A stretch of 34,623 nt of DNA from Massilia yuzhufengensis (GTDB lineage Bacteria; Pseudomonadota; Gammaproteobacteria; Burkholderiales; Burkholderiaceae_D): the NCBI RefSeq assembly GCF_900112225.1, contig NZ_FOLD01000045.1:1-34623 (forward strand), read 5' to 3'. Both the position numbers and the translations under genes were made by a program. Below the pieces are notes generated by a model, which saw nothing but the letters and a program-made list of their open reading frames with translations, was not told the DNA's origin and did no database searches. This document shows, one piece after another, positions 1 to 7,196 of the stretch. The first letter of the stretch is position 1, and each line of letters starts with the position of its first letter.

Positions 1-138
1 ATGGTCATGCCAGGCGACAACGTGTCGATCACCGTCAAGCTGATCAACCCGATCGCGATGGAAGAAGGCCTGCGTTTCGCAATCCGCGAAGGCGGCCGTA
101 CCGTCGGCGCCGGCGTTGTGGCAAAAATCCTGGCCTAA
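1..138 (+). CDS. tuf: Elongation factor Tu, C-terminal fragment (cut by window edge)
   Basis: The first 45 codons read as the C-terminal end of EF-Tu domain 3, including the segments [10 protein letters not shown] and [10 protein letters not shown] and the terminal AKILA, closing with TAA at 136-138. EF-Tu is the GTPase that brings aminoacyl-tRNA to the ribosome. The ATG at position 1 is an internal methionine, not a start; the gene begins outside the window. In proteobacteria tuf normally stands just before rpsJ, as here. Identity is certain; only the extent is partial. Confidence 0.97.
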
Positions 139-155
139 GTTCGCTTAGCCGGATC

Positions 156-180
156 GCCTGAGGGGCCCTGTCCCTCAGGC
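156..180 (+). terminator. Hairpin after tuf
   Basis: A perfect 9-bp stem (GCCTGAGGG at 156-164 with CCCTCAGGC at 172-180) around a 7-nt loop lies 17 bases after the tuf stop. It has no T-tract, so it may slow or partly stop transcription or protect the mRNA 3' end rather than act as a full intrinsic terminator. Confidence 0.5.
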
Positions 181-185
181 ACCAC

Positions 186-222
186 AGATGGGGGCAGACT
201 TTTTGGTCTGTCCCCATCTTTA
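186..222 (+). terminator. Second hairpin between tuf and rpsJ, likely terminator
   Basis: A 14-bp stem (186-199 with 206-219, one G-U pair) surrounds a T-rich loop and is followed by a short T-rich stretch. Together with the preceding hairpin it suggests that tuf transcripts end here at least in part. A new promoter for rpsJ follows at once. Confidence 0.6.
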
Positions 223-235
223 TGAGGGGGAACGA

Positions 236-244
236 TGCTATACT
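236..244 (+). promoter_or_regulatory. Extended -10 promoter for rpsJ
   Basis: TGCTATACT is a TGn-extended -10 element with a near-consensus TATACT hexamer (239-244). No good -35 is seen 17 bp upstream, which is tolerated by extended -10 promoters. A start near 250 would give a leader of about 70 nt before rpsJ. This is inferred from sequence only. Confidence 0.55.
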
Positions 245-322
245 CCCGCCTCTTGAGCAGTGCCGTAGGACCTACCACACATTGCCGGCTACGTGCCGGA
301 ACGTTCTTTTAAAGGAAACAGC

Positions 323-637
323 ATGTCCGCTAACCAGAAAATCCGTATTCGCCTGAAAGCTTTCGACTACAAGCTGATCGACCAGTCCGCACTGGAAATC
401 GTCGACACCGCCAAGCGCACCGGCGCAGTGGTCAAGGGCCCGGTCCCACTGCCGACCCGCATCCAGCGTTTCGACATCCTGCGTTCGCCGCACGTCAACA
501 AGACCTCGCGCGACCAGTTCGAGATCCGTACCCACCAGCGCCTGATGGACATCGTTGATCCTACCGACAAGACCGTTGACGCACTGATGAAGCTGGACCT
601 GCCAGCTGGCGTCGACGTCGAAATCAAGCTGCAGTAA
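323..637 (+). CDS. rpsJ: 30S ribosomal protein S10
   Basis: The 104-residue product matches S10 end to end (IRIRLKAFDYKLID near the N-terminus, VKGPVPLPTR in the centre, RSPHVNKTSRDQFE in the long loop, LPAGVDVEIKL at the end). S10 sits in the 30S head and also binds NusB in antitermination complexes. I chose the ATG at 323 because AAAGGA (311-316) precedes it and the family begins here; an in-frame ATG at 293 would add ten non-homologous residues. Unusually, the next ribosomal gene (rplC) is not adjacent but 8.8 kb away, and a strong hairpin follows 40 bases downstream. Confidence 0.98.
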   Translation: MSANQKIRIRLKAFDYKLIDQSALEIVDTAKRTGAVVKGPVPLPTRIQRFDILRSPHVNKTSRDQFEIRTHQRLMDIVDPTDKTVDALMKLDLPAGVDVEIKLQ

Positions 638-677
638 TCGTACCCATCCGCCGGCGGAGCAATCCGCTGCGGTAGCC

Positions 678-712
678 AAGGGCCGGGAAGTTCGCGAGAA
701 CTCCCGGCCCTT
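678..712. terminator. Strong hairpin closing rpsJ, probably bidirectional
   Basis: An 11-bp perfect outer stem (678-688 with 702-712) continues into a 4-bp inner stem (690-693 with 698-701) after a single bulged A, with a GCGA tetraloop. Short AA and TT runs flank it. It lies between rpsJ (plus) and a convergent small ORF (minus), so it could end both transcripts. It marks the point where the S10 operon is broken. Confidence 0.75.
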
Positions 713-725
713 GTCATTTCCGGGC

Positions 726-917
726 TCAGTGCGTGAGGCGGTAGAGCACCGGCCCCAACAGGTTGCCGGCCACTAAGCCGCAGCCCAGCAGCAGCGCCAG
801 CGCTACCCACCGGCCAAGCCAGCCGAGGATGGCCGGGTCGGCTAACACGCTCGTGTGCTGCGCGCGGGCCAGGGTGAAGGACGAGGCTTCGTCTGGTGGG
901 ATATCCATGTTCGGCAT
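726..917 (-). CDS. Small single-pass membrane protein, hypothetical
   Basis: This 63-residue reading frame was not recognised as a known family. Its N-terminal half is soluble and acidic (MPNMDIPPDE), and residues about 33-60 form one clear hydrophobic segment rich in Leu, Ala and Gly with Trp at its start, ending in LYRLTH. AAGGAGG at 922-928 lies just before the ATG at 917. An earlier in-frame start at 965 is possible but has no better ribosome site. The gene converges on rpsJ and shares its hairpin terminator. Coding status is supported by the ribosome site and TM segment only. Confidence 0.55.
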   Translation of the reverse strand: MPNMDIPPDEASSFTLARAQHTSVLADPAILGWLGRWVALALLLGCGLVAGNLLGPVLYRLTH

Positions 918-1076
918 GGGGCCTCCTTGCAAAAGCCCATTGTCGAGCGCGTTTGCGCTCCCCACGTTGTTCTAGCGCATCACGCATGCGCCCGCCAGGG
1001 TGGTTTATCCCTCCCAAATTGTCCCTGGGCCCGTGCCGTGTTGTAATCAAAGCGATCACAACAGCGTACCGACTCC

Positions 1077-2000
1077 ATGCACCTCGTCCCCAACATCGCC
1101 AGCGCCGCCGCAGAATTGCGCCGCACGTCGTGGCTACAGCTGGCGGGCTATGCCTGGATCGGCTTCTTCGTCGTGTTCCTGGTGAAGCTGGCGGCGCCGG
1201 CCGGGATGGGCCCGGCCCTGCGGGCATGTGGACTGGTCCTGCCGCTCTTGCTGCTGGCAGCCAAGGACCTGGCGCATGCGCCAGACGCACTGCGGCGCCT
1301 GCAGGGCGCGGACAACTGGCGCGGCCGTATCACCGCGCTGCTGCCGCCCGAGCTGCTCGGCATGCTACGGATCGAGCGCCTGATGTGGCGTGGGTTCCTC
1401 CGATGGCTGCGGCGCCGTCCGGCGGCCACCGCGCCGGAAGGGACTGCGCTGACCTACCTGCGGCGCGGCGCCTACGGCAGCGCCATCGGGGTGGTGATGG
1501 TGGCCCTGTTCCTCGAGCTGCCCATCAACATCCTGCTGGTCAACCTGATGATCGACGAGCCCACCGCGCGCCTGGCCATCCACGTCGCTTGCGGGGCCGG
1601 GGCGCTGTATAGCTTCGTATGGGTGCTGGCCGACCGCTGGCATGTCGGCGACGCCAGCCATGTCCTTGCAGGCGAGATGCTGCACCTGCGCGTAGGCGTG
1701 CGCAGCCAGGGCGCCGTTCCCCTTTCGGCCATCGAGCGCTGCGAGGCCGTGACGGAAGCCCCGGAACGCTGGAGCCGGCGCCACGGCATCCACCGCGCCG
1801 ACACCCTGCTGGTCACCCCGTTCGACAAACCGAACTGCGTGCTGTTCCTCAAGCCCGACGCCACCGTCACGCTCCTGCACTGGCAGGTGCAACGCCAGGC
1901 ACCGCGCTACCTGCTGCTCTACCTCGACCGCCCGGAACGATTAGCCAGCCACGTCAACTTCGGGGTCAGGTCTGACAATCAGACACAGCCTCGACCGTAA
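1077..2000 (+). CDS. Four-TM membrane protein with repeat-derived C-terminus, hypothetical
   Basis: This 307-residue protein is of no family I recognise. Hydrophobic segments lie at about residues 19-39, 44-66, 131-159 and 164-188. A basic cytoplasmic stretch (about 105-118, RGFLRWLRRR) separates the two pairs, and a soluble domain of about 115 residues follows. The last 14 or so residues (from NFGVRSDN) are encoded by an inverted-repeat element that starts at 1956, so the native stop codon has probably been replaced by one inside the element. No clear Shine-Dalgarno precedes the ATG. It is transcribed towards the Ter operon. Reality as a gene is likely from its composition and TM pattern; function is unknown. 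Confidence 0.7.
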   Translation: MHLVPNIASAAAELRRTSWLQLAGYAWIGFFVVFLVKLAAPAGMGPALRACGLVLPLLLLAAKDLAHAPDALRRLQGADNWRGRITALLPPELLGMLRIERLMWRGFLRWLRRRPAATAPEGTALTYLRRGAYGSAIGVVMVALFLELPINILLVNLMIDEPTARLAIHVACGAGALYSFVWVLADRWHVGDASHVLAGEMLHLRVGVRSQGAVPLSAIERCEAVTEAPERWSRRHGIHRADTLLVTPFDKPNCVLFLKPDATVTLLHWQVQRQAPRYLLLYLDRPERLASHVNFGVRSDNQTQPRP

Positions 2001-2052
2001 ATGCAGGCCAAGGCAGAGCTCGTGTCCAAATGTCAGACCTGACCCCGAAGTT
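1956..2052. repeat. 97-bp REP-like element with 31-bp terminal inverted repeats
   Basis: The arms at 1956-1986 and 2022-2052 are inverted copies: the outer 21-22 bp are identical (core GGGGTCAGGTCTGAC) and the inner 9 bp match imperfectly. A 35-bp spacer lies between. The element supplies the last codons and the stop of the upstream membrane protein gene, and its right end touches the stop codon of terA (2052-2054), so it also forms the convergent intergenic region. The form resembles REP/BIME elements moved by RAYT transposases; that link is inference, as no RAYT gene is in the window. Confidence 0.75.
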
Positions 2053-3284
2053 TATTTCGAGCCGGTTTTCCAGCGCATGCCGAAGCCGAAGTGGCGGTCC
2101 ATCAGTTCGTGGGCGCTGGTGCTGCCCTGCTGCTGGAAGTATTCGGCCAGCTTGGTGACCTGCAGGCTGCCGCCCTTGTTTTCGATGAGGGCGATCGCGC
2201 ACATGATCTGGTTGCCGCCGCCGTCCAGCCGGACTTCGATCGGGGCCTGGTCGGGGACGGCGATGGTGACCACGCCGTCGGTCGCCGACCAGTTGGGCAC
2301 GCCTTCGTAGATGAAGGAGAAGATCAGGGCGCGGCGGATCTGGTCGAAGCGCTCGCCATTGATGTACAGGTTCTCGCCGCCGCTCGCCGCGCCGGTGCGG
2401 TCGTCGGCGTCGAGCTTGATGAAGGGCTCGCGATCGAGGTCGCCCCAGGAGTTGCCGAGCGCCTGTACCAGGCCGCGGCGGCCGTCGGCCAGCTCGTACA
2501 TGCAGCCCAGGTCCAGGTCGATGCCGCCGCGTCCCTTGCGCGGGGAGGCGCCGGCGATCAGCTTGTCGAAGAAGCCGGTCTTGGCGGGAGGCGGCGGGGC
2601 GGCGGTGGCCGACTGGTTCCAGTTCAGGTTCACATGGATGCGGCCGAAGCCCTTGCCGGCGCGCTTGTCGAGCGAGACCTTGTCGCCGCGCTTGTCGAGT
2701 GTGACCTTCGACAGCGAGACCTTGGCCGCCGGCGGGGCGGCCGGAGTCGGTGTCGACGCAGGAGCAGCGGCAGGCGTGGCCTCGGCGCCGCCGAAATGCG
2801 CCAGCAGCGCCGACAGCCCGCCATTGAAGCCCTGTCCGACCGCGCCGAAGCGCCAGCTGCCATCGCGGCGGTACAGCTCGGCGACGATCACGGCCTTCTC
2901 ATCGCCGAAGTCCGCGCCCGACCACGGGAAGCGCACCGCGCTGCCCAGGTTCAGGGCGCAGGCGCCGAGCGAGCGCATGGACTGGGAGCCGTCGATGGCG
3001 GCCACGAACACCAGTTTTGCTATCGATGCCGGCAACAGGTCGAGGTTGACGGCGAAACGTGCCGAGGAGCCGGCCATCTCGAGCCGCACCGCGCCTTCCG
3101 GGCTGGCCAGCTGGTTGTAGAACACCATGTAGCGGTCGTCCGACAGGCGGTCCGAGGCATCGAGCCCGAAGCAGGAGACGTCGACCGACAGGCCGGGCGC
3201 CTGGATGTCCACCTCCACCGGGAAAACGCTGCCGCAGCCGAGGTCCGCCAGCTTGCCTTTTTGTCCGCGCGAAAACATGATCAT
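2052..3284 (-). CDS. terA: TerA-like tellurite/stress resistance protein with two TerD-fold domains
   Basis: The 410-residue product has an N-terminal TerD-type domain (about 1-165: VSCFGLDASDRLSDDRYMVFYNQ, then the AELYRRDGSWRFGAVGQGF signature at 135-153). A low-complexity Ala/Pro linker with repeated KVSLxK units follows (about 168-235). The C-terminal domain (about 254-410) is typical of TerA, with LDLGCMYEL, VQALGNSWGD, LDADDRTG, FIYEGVPNWS and the final RWKTGSK. TerD-family domains bind calcium and are tied to tellurite, phage and stress resistance. The ATG at 3284 overlaps the stop of the upstream gene as ATGA and is preceded by GGAG, implying translational coupling. It is the last gene of the seven-gene operon. 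The family call is from remembered motifs; the exact role is unknown. Confidence 0.88.
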   Translation of the reverse strand: MIMFSRGQKGKLADLGCGSVFPVEVDIQAPGLSVDVSCFGLDASDRLSDDRYMVFYNQLASPEGAVRLEMAGSSARFAVNLDLLPASIAKLVFVAAIDGSQSMRSLGACALNLGSAVRFPWSGADFGDEKAVIVAELYRRDGSWRFGAVGQGFNGGLSALLAHFGGAEATPAAAPASTPTPAAPPAAKVSLSKVTLDKRGDKVSLDKRAGKGFGRIHVNLNWNQSATAAPPPPAKTGFFDKLIAGASPRKGRGGIDLDLGCMYELADGRRGLVQALGNSWGDLDREPFIKLDADDRTGAASGGENLYINGERFDQIRRALIFSFIYEGVPNWSATDGVVTIAVPDQAPIEVRLDGGGNQIMCAIALIENKGGSLQVTKLAEYFQQQGSTSAHELMDRHFGFGMRWKTGSK

Positions 3285-4213
3285 GTCGCTTCTCCTTCCA
3301 TGGATGGGGTCCGTCCCGACGGGGTGCGCGCCGCCTCGTGCGCCTGGGCGCCGAAGCGGTGCGATTGCTCGACCAGGCGCTCGGCCCAGGCGCGGTGGGT
3401 GGCCACTTCGCACATCGCATCGTCCATGCGGAACACGGCCGGACTGGCTTCGTCGAGGATGGCGCGCGCCACCGCGAGGTCTTGCGGGCGCACCTTGTAG
3501 TGCTGTTCGATCGGATCGATCTGGGTCGGATGGATCGCGGTCTTCCCGACCATGCCATAGGCCAGATCTTCCAGTACCTCCTGGTCGAGCAATTCCGGCA
3601 GGTCGAGGTATTCGAACACCGGCGCGGTGAGCGCAAAGCCGTACGGACGGAAGGTGGTTACCAGGCGCGCGATGACGGGGCCGAGCGGGGTGCGGTAGAT
3701 CGTCATGCCGCGCGGCCGGCGCAGGCCGAGCAGGGCGAGCAGGTCGTTGCCGCCGACGCGCAAGGCCAGGATGCGCTGGCGCACGCCCGGCGCGTCGAAG
3801 ACGGCGCGCAGCTGCTGCATCTCGCTGTCGCAGAAGACGTCGGCCGTTTCCAGCGTCGGCATCAAGACGTGATCGGTATCGCGCACCAGGCGGAAGTAGG
3901 TCTCGAAGTTGTGGCGCGTGACCTTGGGCAGCACGAAGCCGGTGAGTTTTTCCACGCCCGGCATGGCCAGCACGCGTTCCATCACCTCCGGATTACGCAC
4001 CCGGACGAAGCGCTCGGCCGCGATCTCGCCGCGCATATTGGCCAGCACCACCGACAGGTTGAACAGCGACCAGCTCAGTTCGCGGTCGGCGATGGCGTCT
4101 TCGAGGCAGAAGATGAGCGAGCGAGCATGCGGCAGCCGGTCGCCGTTCGCGATCGCGGCCAGGTTCTTGTGATTGGCAGGCACGTACAGCGACGCGCCCA
4201 TCGACTTAGCCAT
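3281..4213 (-). CDS. CitE-like HpcH/HpaI aldolase/citrate lyase family protein
   Basis: This 310-residue TIM-barrel protein carries CitE-superfamily marks: SLYVPANHKN near the N-terminus, FCLEDA (35-40), the substrate-binding Arg in FVRVRNP (69-75), a metal-site Glu in PTLET (119-123), GGNDLLALLG (154-163) and the signature GKTAIHPTQI (223-232). Relatives cleave or form C-C bonds in acyl-CoA or malyl-type substrates. In this gene setting the enzyme is expected to act on a sugar- or nucleoside-linked intermediate rather than citrate (inference). The ATG at 4213 follows AGGAG at a good distance and overlaps the stop of the upstream StiP gene by 8 bp; a GTG at 4222 is an alternative start. The end overlaps terA by 4 bp. 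Confidence 0.88.
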   Translation of the reverse strand: MAKSMGASLYVPANHKNLAAIANGDRLPHARSLIFCLEDAIADRELSWSLFNLSVVLANMRGEIAAERFVRVRNPEVMERVLAMPGVEKLTGFVLPKVTRHNFETYFRLVRDTDHVLMPTLETADVFCDSEMQQLRAVFDAPGVRQRILALRVGGNDLLALLGLRRPRGMTIYRTPLGPVIARLVTTFRPYGFALTAPVFEYLDLPELLDQEVLEDLAYGMVGKTAIHPTQIDPIEQHYKVRPQDLAVARAILDEASPAVFRMDDAMCEVATHRAWAERLVEQSHRFGAQAHEAARTPSGRTPSMEGEAT

Positions 4214-5285
4214 CTGATGCACTCCTGATCAGGGATACTGCGTGATAAGGCAGGTCCGGGTCGATCTCGACCGGCACCTGTTTTTCTTCGGCCAGCACCT
4301 CCAGGTGCGCCACATCCGGCGCACCTGGCTGGCGCAGCACCAGCAGGCGCGGGACGCGGCGCAGCAGCACGCGGGTGGCTTCGCCGATGCCGGGCTTGAT
4401 GAGGTTGACGTCGGCGACGCCGTAGCGCGCCATGGCGCCGGCCAGGTAGGCGCGCGAGCGCTGCGCCGCGCCCTTGGCGTCGAGCGGCGCAGCAAAGGCC
4501 GGCGCGGCCCTTATCGCCAGCTCCACCAGCGCGTCGGCGAAACGCTGCGACTGGTCGTGCGGCGCCAGTTCGGCGTAGTACACGCAGCCATGGAAGTCGT
4601 CCGGACCGATGCGCTCGTCCAGCACCGTGCGGCTGACCAGGCCCGACACCGTCGCATTCAGGATGCTCGACGGGATCAGGTAGTCTTCGCCGGAGGCGGC
4701 GCAGGCAGCCGCGCCGGCCAGGTCGGACAGCACGTGCAGGCCGTTGTCGATCGCGCATCCCTCGGTTGCATTGAAGGCCGACACCGACAGCGCCAGCTCG
4801 CGCGCGATCGCGCCCTTGCCGGTCCAGCCGTCGACGAAGACGATCGACTCGGCTGCGTGGCCCTGGGCCAGGATGTGCCGCAATGCGGCCCGGTCGATAC
4901 CGCGGTCGCGCACGATCGACACCGAATAGTGCACGGCCTCGCGCCCGAAGCGTTCGCGCAGCAGGCGCGCCACCACCACGCCCACCGGCGTGCCGGCGCG
5001 CGCCAGCGACACCAGGGTGATGGCGCCGCTGCGGCGCGCGGCGATAAGCGCGGCCAGCTGCAGGCAGTCGGCGGCCATGCGCGCATTGTTGGCGCGGCAG
5101 GCTTCGTCGAACACGGCCATGTAGCGCGTCGACGGCGCCGATTCCGGCGACAGCATCTGGCTGTAGTGGCGCTGGCCCGACTGGATCAGCCGCTCCTTCT
5201 CCACGACGCTGGTGAATTCCCGCGCCTGCAGGGGCGTGAGCAGGAAGCGCACGTCCTCGCTGCGGTAGCTGCCCGAGAAGCTCAC
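4206..5285 (-). CDS. StiP/PRTase-like protein with C-terminal PELOTA-type domain
   Basis: The 359-residue product matches the family named 'cysteine protease StiP', found in Ter biosynthetic operons. Residues 1-270 contain two phosphoribosyltransferase-like elements, LVSLARAGTPVG (91-102) and FVDGWTGKGAIAREL (150-164), the latter like a PRPP loop. Residues about 290-355 (NLIKPGIGEATRVLLRR, then VPRLLVLRQPGAPDVAHL) fit the PELOTA_1 domain, related to L7Ae-type RNA-binding folds. Comparative work on Ter systems treats the N-terminal part as a PRTase, so the protease label may be wrong; I see no obvious Cys-His catalytic pair. It starts with GTG, which overlaps the HAD gene stop as GTGA. Substrate unknown. 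Confidence 0.85.
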   Translation of the reverse strand: MSFSGSYRSEDVRFLLTPLQAREFTSVVEKERLIQSGQRHYSQMLSPESAPSTRYMAVFDEACRANNARMAADCLQLAALIAARRSGAITLVSLARAGTPVGVVVARLLRERFGREAVHYSVSIVRDRGIDRAALRHILAQGHAAESIVFVDGWTGKGAIARELALSVSAFNATEGCAIDNGLHVLSDLAGAAACAASGEDYLIPSSILNATVSGLVSRTVLDERIGPDDFHGCVYYAELAPHDQSQRFADALVELAIRAAPAFAAPLDAKGAAQRSRAYLAGAMARYGVADVNLIKPGIGEATRVLLRRVPRLLVLRQPGAPDVAHLEVLAEEKQVPVEIDPDLPYHAVSLIRSASDG

Positions 5286-6037
5286 AGCGTCTCCACCGTG
5301 ATGCGCGCCAGCTGCGTGGCGCGCGGGACGATGGCGTAGTCGCAGGCCGCCATGAAGCGCGCGTCCGAGCGGCTGTCGCCCATGCCGAAGCTGACGATGT
5401 CGCCATGCTCGGCGCGCAGCATGGCCGTCACGCAGGCCACCGCATTGGCCTTGTCGAGCGCCTTGGGCAGGATCGCCAGGTTGTTGCCGTTGCGGTGCAC
5501 CGCGTAGTCCTGGTTGCGGGCCGCGATCCAGGGCAGCACCACCTCGGTTTCGACCGTGGCCAGGCGCGCGTGGACCTTGTCCGGGTCTTTCACCACCAGG
5601 AAGAAGGGCGTGGCGAAGTCTTCGATCATGCGTGCGCGCCCGCCATAGCCGGTACGGTTGCCGTAGTCATCGATGTGGCGCGCCAGCTCCTGCAGGCCGG
5701 GCAGGGCGCCATGCATCGCCGTGCGCATGCCATCGAGCCAGGGGCGGTCGGCGCTGCCGTCCGGATGCAGGACCACGCCGCCATAGTTGATGATGGCGTA
5801 GCTGGAAAACGGCAGGTGCACGCGGCGCAGTCCGTCGAGGTCGCGCGCGGTGGTCGGAATCACCGTCATCCCGTCCTGCACGAAGCTGAGGAATGCGCGC
5901 TGCGCCTGCGTCGTGTACGAGCAGATGCTGCCGTCCTTGTAATAGGCGGCCGGCTCGAGCGCATCGCTCCCGCGGCACTTCTCGAAAGTCTGGAACAGCG
6001 TGTCGTCCAGGTCAGCGAACAGGAACTTCTTCAACAT
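5282..6037 (-). CDS. HAD-superfamily hydrolase (Cof/IIB-like phosphatase)
   Basis: The product of 251 residues shows all four HAD motifs: FADLDDT (7-13, nucleophile D9 and acid/base D11), VIPTTAR (59-65), the Lys in ILPKALDK (189-196), and FGMGDSRSDARF (217-228, metal-binding Asp residues). A large cap between motifs II and III, with GYGGRARMIED, suggests a type IIB (Cof-like) sugar- or nucleotide-phosphatase. It probably dephosphorylates an intermediate of the operon's pathway. The start is uncertain between ATG 6037 and ATG 6043 six bases upstream. Both lie inside the preceding PRTase gene (26-32 bp overlap), so it is probably translated by coupling. Confidence 0.88.
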   Translation of the reverse strand: MLKKFLFADLDDTLFQTFEKCRGSDALEPAAYYKDGSICSYTTQAQRAFLSFVQDGMTVIPTTARDLDGLRRVHLPFSSYAIINYGGVVLHPDGSADRPWLDGMRTAMHGALPGLQELARHIDDYGNRTGYGGRARMIEDFATPFFLVVKDPDKVHARLATVETEVVLPWIAARNQDYAVHRNGNNLAILPKALDKANAVACVTAMLRAEHGDIVSFGMGDSRSDARFMAACDYAIVPRATQLARITVETL

Positions 6038-7196
6038 GGTCATCCAGCAGGAAGTGGAACAGGCGCGCATCCAGCTGGCCGGCAAGTTCGCGCAGCGCAG
6101 GGTTCAGGGCGGTTTCGTGGCACACCAGCACGTGGTCATACTGGCCGGGGGCGACGTTGTAGATGAAATTGGCGACGCCTTCGCCGTAGTTGTCGGGGAA
6201 GCGCAGGGCGTAATCCACCGCGCCCCAGGTCAGGATCGGCGAGCGCGTGGTCGACTGCACCCGGACGTTCACGCCCTGGCGCTCGAGCGCCGCGCCGAGC
6301 AGCGTGGCGGCGTGCATGAATTCGCCGGTGCCGAGCACCAGCACCGAGGCGCCGGGGGCGAATTCGCCCGCCAGGCGCGCGGCCAGGCGCTCGGGCGCAC
6401 GCAAGGCAGAGGACAAGCCGAGGCGGCCGAAACGGGTGCTGGCGCCGCGGTCCGCATTCGCATCGAAGCGCTGGGCAGGGGTAGCCGGGGCCACGTAGTC
6501 GCCCGGGGTGAAGCGGTATTCGCCGCCCACCAGTGCGCCCATCGTCACCGGCAGCCCGAAGCGCGCGGACAGGCCGTCGGTGGCGCTTTGCCCCATGAAA
6601 TTGGTGATCGTCGCCAGGTGCACGCGTCGAATGCCGGGATTCAGGCGGCGGCAGGCCTGCGTCAAGTTCAGGAAGGTGTTGCCGGTGCTGGCCTCGTCGT
6701 CCACCAGCACCAGGGTGCCGGCGCCCAGCAGCAGTTCGCGCAGCGCGGGGTCGCTTGGCAGGTGGAGGAACTGGCGCGGCGCGTGGCTGTGCGCTTCCTC
6801 GAATTCGATCAGCTCCCCGCCGCCCACGCGGTAGCGGGTGGTGTGGATGAACAGCGCACTGTGGCCAGGGTGCGCGCGCAGCCAGGCTTCGAACACGCCC
6901 TGGCCAAGGCCGATGGCGGTTTCCGCCATGGCGATGAAGATCACCGGGCCGTCGACGTTTGGTACGGTGGCGGCCAGGCGCTCGTGGATGGCGATCATGT
7001 TCGATGGCGTCACCGGCCAGTGCTTGCCCAGCACCTTGCTCAGGAACAGGAAGCCGCGCTTGGCGTTGGCGCGGGCGGCAAAGCCGAGCAGGGCGTCCGC
7101 CTCATCGGCGCCGTGCGTGAGCGTCAGTTCGAGCGTCCCGGTGGGCAGGTCCACGCTGCGGCGCGACAGGGCGCCGGTGTCGGCCTTGGCGTTCAT
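6012..7196 (-). CDS. Phosphoribosyltransferase (PRTase_2) with TRSP domain
   Basis: The 394-residue protein has a PRTase domain (about 30-240) with the PRPP-binding loop LVDDEASTGNT at 164-174. It is followed by a C-terminal TRSP domain (about 280-394) that contains the naming motif TTRSP at 316-320 and LVLGTGEFMHAA at 286-297. PRTases join a base or nucleophile to phosphoribose from PRPP. In Ter operons this family is predicted to build the ribose part of a nucleoside-like metabolite (established as prediction, not biochemistry). I chose ATG 7196 because it overlaps the ATP-grasp stop as ATGA with GGAG upstream; the frame stays open further upstream but lacks homology there. Confidence 0.9.
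   Translation of the reverse strand: MNAKADTGALSRRSVDLPTGTLELTLTHGADEADALLGFAARANAKRGFLFLSKVLGKHWPVTPSNMIAIHERLAATVPNVDGPVIFIAMAETAIGLGQGVFEAWLRAHPGHSALFIHTTRYRVGGGELIEFEEAHSHAPRQFLHLPSDPALRELLLGAGTLVLVDDEASTGNTFLNLTQACRRLNPGIRRVHLATITNFMGQSATDGLSARFGLPVTMGALVGGEYRFTPGDYVAPATPAQRFDANADRGASTRFGRLGLSSALRAPERLAARLAGEFAPGASVLVLGTGEFMHAATLLGAALERQGVNVRVQSTTRSPILTWGAVDYALRFPDNYGEGVANFIYNVAPGQYDHVLVCHETALNPALRELAGQLDARLFHFLLDDHVEEVPVR

Noticed and set aside
1..138. ATG at base 1 as the start of a small gene
   Set aside because: The sequence is the conserved C-terminus of EF-Tu; the methionine is internal.
2091..4228. Long plus-strand frames opposite terA and the CitE-like gene
   Set aside because: Composition is typical of antisense shadows (Arg, Gly, Ala, His, Gln rich), and the minus strand shows recognisable families with overlapping starts and stops.
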